Origin: a virus
Reading direction: 5' to 3' (one strand)
Length of the DNA stretch: 64,000 bases
Virus record (IMG/VR): IMGVR_UViG_3300032516_002690
Location: 40,210 to 104,209 of that record
Positions within the stretch are counted from its first letter, which is position 1. Every line of letters begins with the position of its first letter. Below, one piece after another: positions 62,238 to 64,000 of the stretch. The notes beneath the pieces were generated by a model, which made no database searches, was not told the DNA's origin, and worked only from the letters and a program-made list of their open reading frames with translations. The translations under genes were made by a program, and so were the position numbers.

Positions 62238-62831
62238 ATGAAATTGCAATACCCAATCATTGGCTTTACAGGACGTGCTTCCGCAGGCAAAGACACCGTA
62301 GGTAATTACATTTGTGAGGCGGGACAACTAAAAGGTAAGACTGTCGCAAAGATGGCCTGTGCGGATCAGTTAAAGCGTATTTGTTCCGAGGTATTCTACG
62401 ATGCTTTTGGTGTATCTTCGGCGGCTTTCTTCGGTACTCAAGAAGACAAAGAGGCTCCTCTCGAAGAAGTCCCTGGTTGGTCTGGAAGACGGATACTTCA
62501 GTACGTAGGTACAGAAGGATTCCGGCATGTGCACGAAGACGTTTGGGCCCGCGCTATGATCGGGCGCGCTCGCAGCTTAATCAACGGTAACCTCTGTAAA
62601 ATGGTCGTCGTGTGTGACGTACGCTTTTTGACTGAAGCAGCGGTAATCAAAGAAGCCGGCGGGATCATCGTTCGCATCAAGCGTCCCGAGGCAGACAGGG
62701 TAGTTTCTACACACGCATCGGAAACGCAACTAGCTCTTATACAAGAAGATTATGTCATAGACAATCAGGGCAAGGAATTGTATCTTCTGGAAAAACTCGT
62801 TGGGGAGTTCCTATGCCAATTGAATTTCTAG
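62238..62831 (+). CDS. Deoxynucleoside monophosphate kinase
   Basis: 197 residues. The P-loop is FTGRASAGKDT (10-20), followed by a lid and substrate region with the FFGTQEDKEAP and GRRILQYVGTEGFR phrases typical of phage dNMP kinases. VVVCDVRFLTEAA fits the Walker B strand. It phosphorylates dTMP and other dNMPs made by the upstream enzymes. AAGG precedes the ATG. It overlaps the exonuclease gene by 19 bases. Confidence 0.85.
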   Translation: MKLQYPIIGFTGRASAGKDTVGNYICEAGQLKGKTVAKMACADQLKRICSEVFYDAFGVSSAAFFGTQEDKEAPLEEVPGWSGRRILQYVGTEGFRHVHEDVWARAMIGRARSLINGNLCKMVVVCDVRFLTEAAVIKEAGGIIVRIKRPEADRVVSTHASETQLALIQEDYVIDNQGKELYLLEKLVGEFLCQLNF

Positions 62832-63622
62832 CTATCGACACCGAGACAACAGGTCTAGACAGTAGTACTGACCAGGTCATCGACATTTGTTTAATCCTGC
62901 TGGACAACAACCTTAAGCAGGTCGATGCGTTGAATTTGTTCGCGCTGCCTGACTCCCATATTGTGGTGTCTCCAGGAGCGGCTAAGGCTAATGGTTATAC
63001 GCCAGAGAAATGGGCAGGGCTCGAAGCTATTTCGCAAGACGAGCTGGCTAAACAAGTCTACGAGTTCGTGTACCGCTACAACAGTCTAAAGCTCATTGCG
63101 CACAACGTGCCTTTTGATCAAGGTTTTTTAAAGCAGCTTTTAGATCGGCATGTCGCGAGTACTCCCGAAGCACGTACGTACAGTAAAATTTTTGGCTATC
63201 ACCACATCGACACCATCCCTATTAGCTTGTTCATGGACCACGCTGTTCAGGGCAGTTTCAGGCGTTCTTATAGCTTGGTCAACTTGACTAAGGACTTTGG
63301 AATTGCGCATGAGTCCGCGCACACAGCAAACTCTGACATCAACGCGTGTCTGAATTTGCTGCGTTACCACAAGCAGGTAGTCCAAGGTCTTGTACCGATG
63401 GTCAAGGCTGGCACTGCGTACTACAGCAAGATCATCTCCAAAATAGACAGCGAAACAAATACCTGGGTATTCTCGCAGGGCAAGTACGAAGGCCGGCCTG
63501 TTACGTCTGTGCTCGCCGACGACCATACGTACATTCGTCACGTACTAGGTTTTGGGGACCTATCGCCTGAACAGCGCACGTACCTTGAACATGTGTACCA
63601 GGTACATGCGGGTATTAAGTAG
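62813..63622 (+). CDS. DnaQ-like 3'-5' exonuclease
   Basis: 269 residues of the DEDDh family: AIDTETTGLD (D9, E11), a central IAHNVPFDQGF, and HTANSDINACL, with the catalytic His and Asp in order. The C-terminal 70 residues are a small extra domain. It may proofread or process DNA ends or RNA. The main polymerase already has its own exonuclease, so a repair or nucleotide-recycling role is plausible. It is followed by an intrinsic terminator. Confidence 0.87.
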   Translation: MPIEFLAIDTETTGLDSSTDQVIDICLILLDNNLKQVDALNLFALPDSHIVVSPGAAKANGYTPEKWAGLEAISQDELAKQVYEFVYRYNSLKLIAHNVPFDQGFLKQLLDRHVASTPEARTYSKIFGYHHIDTIPISLFMDHAVQGSFRRSYSLVNLTKDFGIAHESAHTANSDINACLNLLRYHKQVVQGLVPMVKAGTAYYSKIISKIDSETNTWVFSQGKYEGRPVTSVLADDHTYIRHVLGFGDLSPEQRTYLEHVYQVHAGIK

Positions 63623-63670
63623 CTTTAAGTAATAAAAATTCACAGTATTCCGGTAAAAGAAGATATACAG

Positions 63671-63696
63671 CGATACGCTAAATGCTATCGTTTTTT
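63671..63696 (+). terminator. Rho-independent terminator after DnaQ-like gene
   Basis: CGATA (63671-63675) plus GC pairs with GC plus TATCG (63684-63690), with one bulged C, followed by six T. It lies 48 bases after the stop. Confidence 0.75.
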
Positions 63697-63697
63697 A

Positions 63698-63940
63698 ACA
63701 CGTAAGACAGACTAATAGTCTAAGCCTGTGCTCCGCAGGCGCGAATGTACGTGGCTGCTGCTCCTGTCCTCAATTTCCGCGTATACTATGTTAAATACAT
63801 CCGCTAGCGGTTGTATCTAAAATAGTATCCACAGCAAATTGGGCGGACGTACAGCGAGCTGCGTCCCTACCCATCACAGTTACGTGCTATATACTCTACA
63901 TAACCCCCCATTCTTTATATGACACTTTTTAGCAGGATCT
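63698..63940 (+). other. Second structured gap: hairpins and 46-base near-palindrome
   Basis: After the terminator the gap holds four structures. AGACT-AAT-AGTCT is at 63709-63721. GCCTGTG-CTC-CGCAGGC at 63724-63740 is of the same type as five hairpins in the 61-kb region. A near-palindrome at 63783-63828 has 22-base arms, 19 pairs and three mismatches, centred on CCGCTAGCGG. A bulged stem at 63845-63866 is closed by GGACG/CGTCC. No reading frame is supported. It may be a leader or small RNA ahead of the gene at 63948. Confidence 0.55.
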
Positions 63941-63947
63941 AACGCAA

Positions 63948-64000
63948 ATGACCGACGAAACCAAAGTACCCGAGACCATGACCGTCGCCGACAACTCGAC
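63948..64000 (+). CDS. Start of a gene cut by the window end
   Basis: An ATG at 63948 has AGGA about ten bases upstream and opens a frame reading MTDETKVPETMTVADNS to the window edge. It is too short to assign. The acidic, flexible N-terminus is typical of many phage proteins. Confidence 0.5.
   Translation, partial: MTDETKVPETMTVADNS

Overview
This window is an internal piece of a large double-stranded DNA tailed phage with a contractile (myovirus-type) tail. The evidence is a large terminase, a gp25-like and a J-like baseplate protein, a tape measure gene preceded by a frameshifted tail-assembly chaperone pair, many fibre genes, and phage-encoded replication and nucleotide-metabolism enzymes. 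A spanin-like pair and two peptidoglycan hydrolases point to a Gram-negative host, which is an inference. There is no integrase, portal or capsid gene here, and no tRNA, CRISPR array or insertion sequence was recognised. Genes are tightly packed, with frequent overlaps.

Layout. 1-4914 (+): the end of a P-loop helicase/primase-type ATPase, a family A DNA polymerase with an N-terminal family 4 uracil-DNA glycosylase domain, and a small unknown gene. 4942-5092: nested inverted repeats between convergent genes. 5093-6763 (-): large terminase. 6791-14608 (+): a MoxR-type AAA+ ATPase, a metallopeptidase-like/VWA protein, a zinc-motif protein, a retron-like reverse transcriptase and a further unknown gene; the last four overlap head to tail. 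A two-gene minus-strand cassette sits between the ATPase and the VWA gene. 14562-17486 (-): virion-like proteins and a BRO-type antirepressor that is frameshifted at a run of six A. 17503-18887 (+): a RuvC-like resolvase and three small genes.

18891-53226 (-) is a long late operon read right to left: frameshifted chaperone pair, tape measure, fibre and structural genes (including a 1,870-residue glycine-rich repeat protein and three tandem paralogues), hub-like protein, a sigma-70-like factor, a two-domain tail lysin, gp25-like and J-like baseplate proteins, a beta-helix tail spike, and a spanin-like pair. The sigma factor inside the late operon suggests that the phage redirects host RNA polymerase.

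53273-64000 (+): a secreted lytic transglycosylase, a DinG/XPD-type helicase, several small zinc-motif genes, an AT-hook DNA-binding protein whose ribosome-binding site lies in a hairpin, thymidylate synthase, dihydrofolate reductase, a dNMP kinase and a DnaQ-like exonuclease. These supply dTTP and other dNTPs to the polymerase.

The most unusual feature is a 1.2-kb gene-free stretch (61025-62237) packed with about twenty hairpins, including GNRA and C(UUCG)G loops. It resembles a large ornate structured RNA. A second gap (63623-63947) holds a terminator, another member of the same hairpin family and a 46-base near-palindrome. The second most unusual feature is the reverse transcriptase co-located with the MoxR/VWA module.
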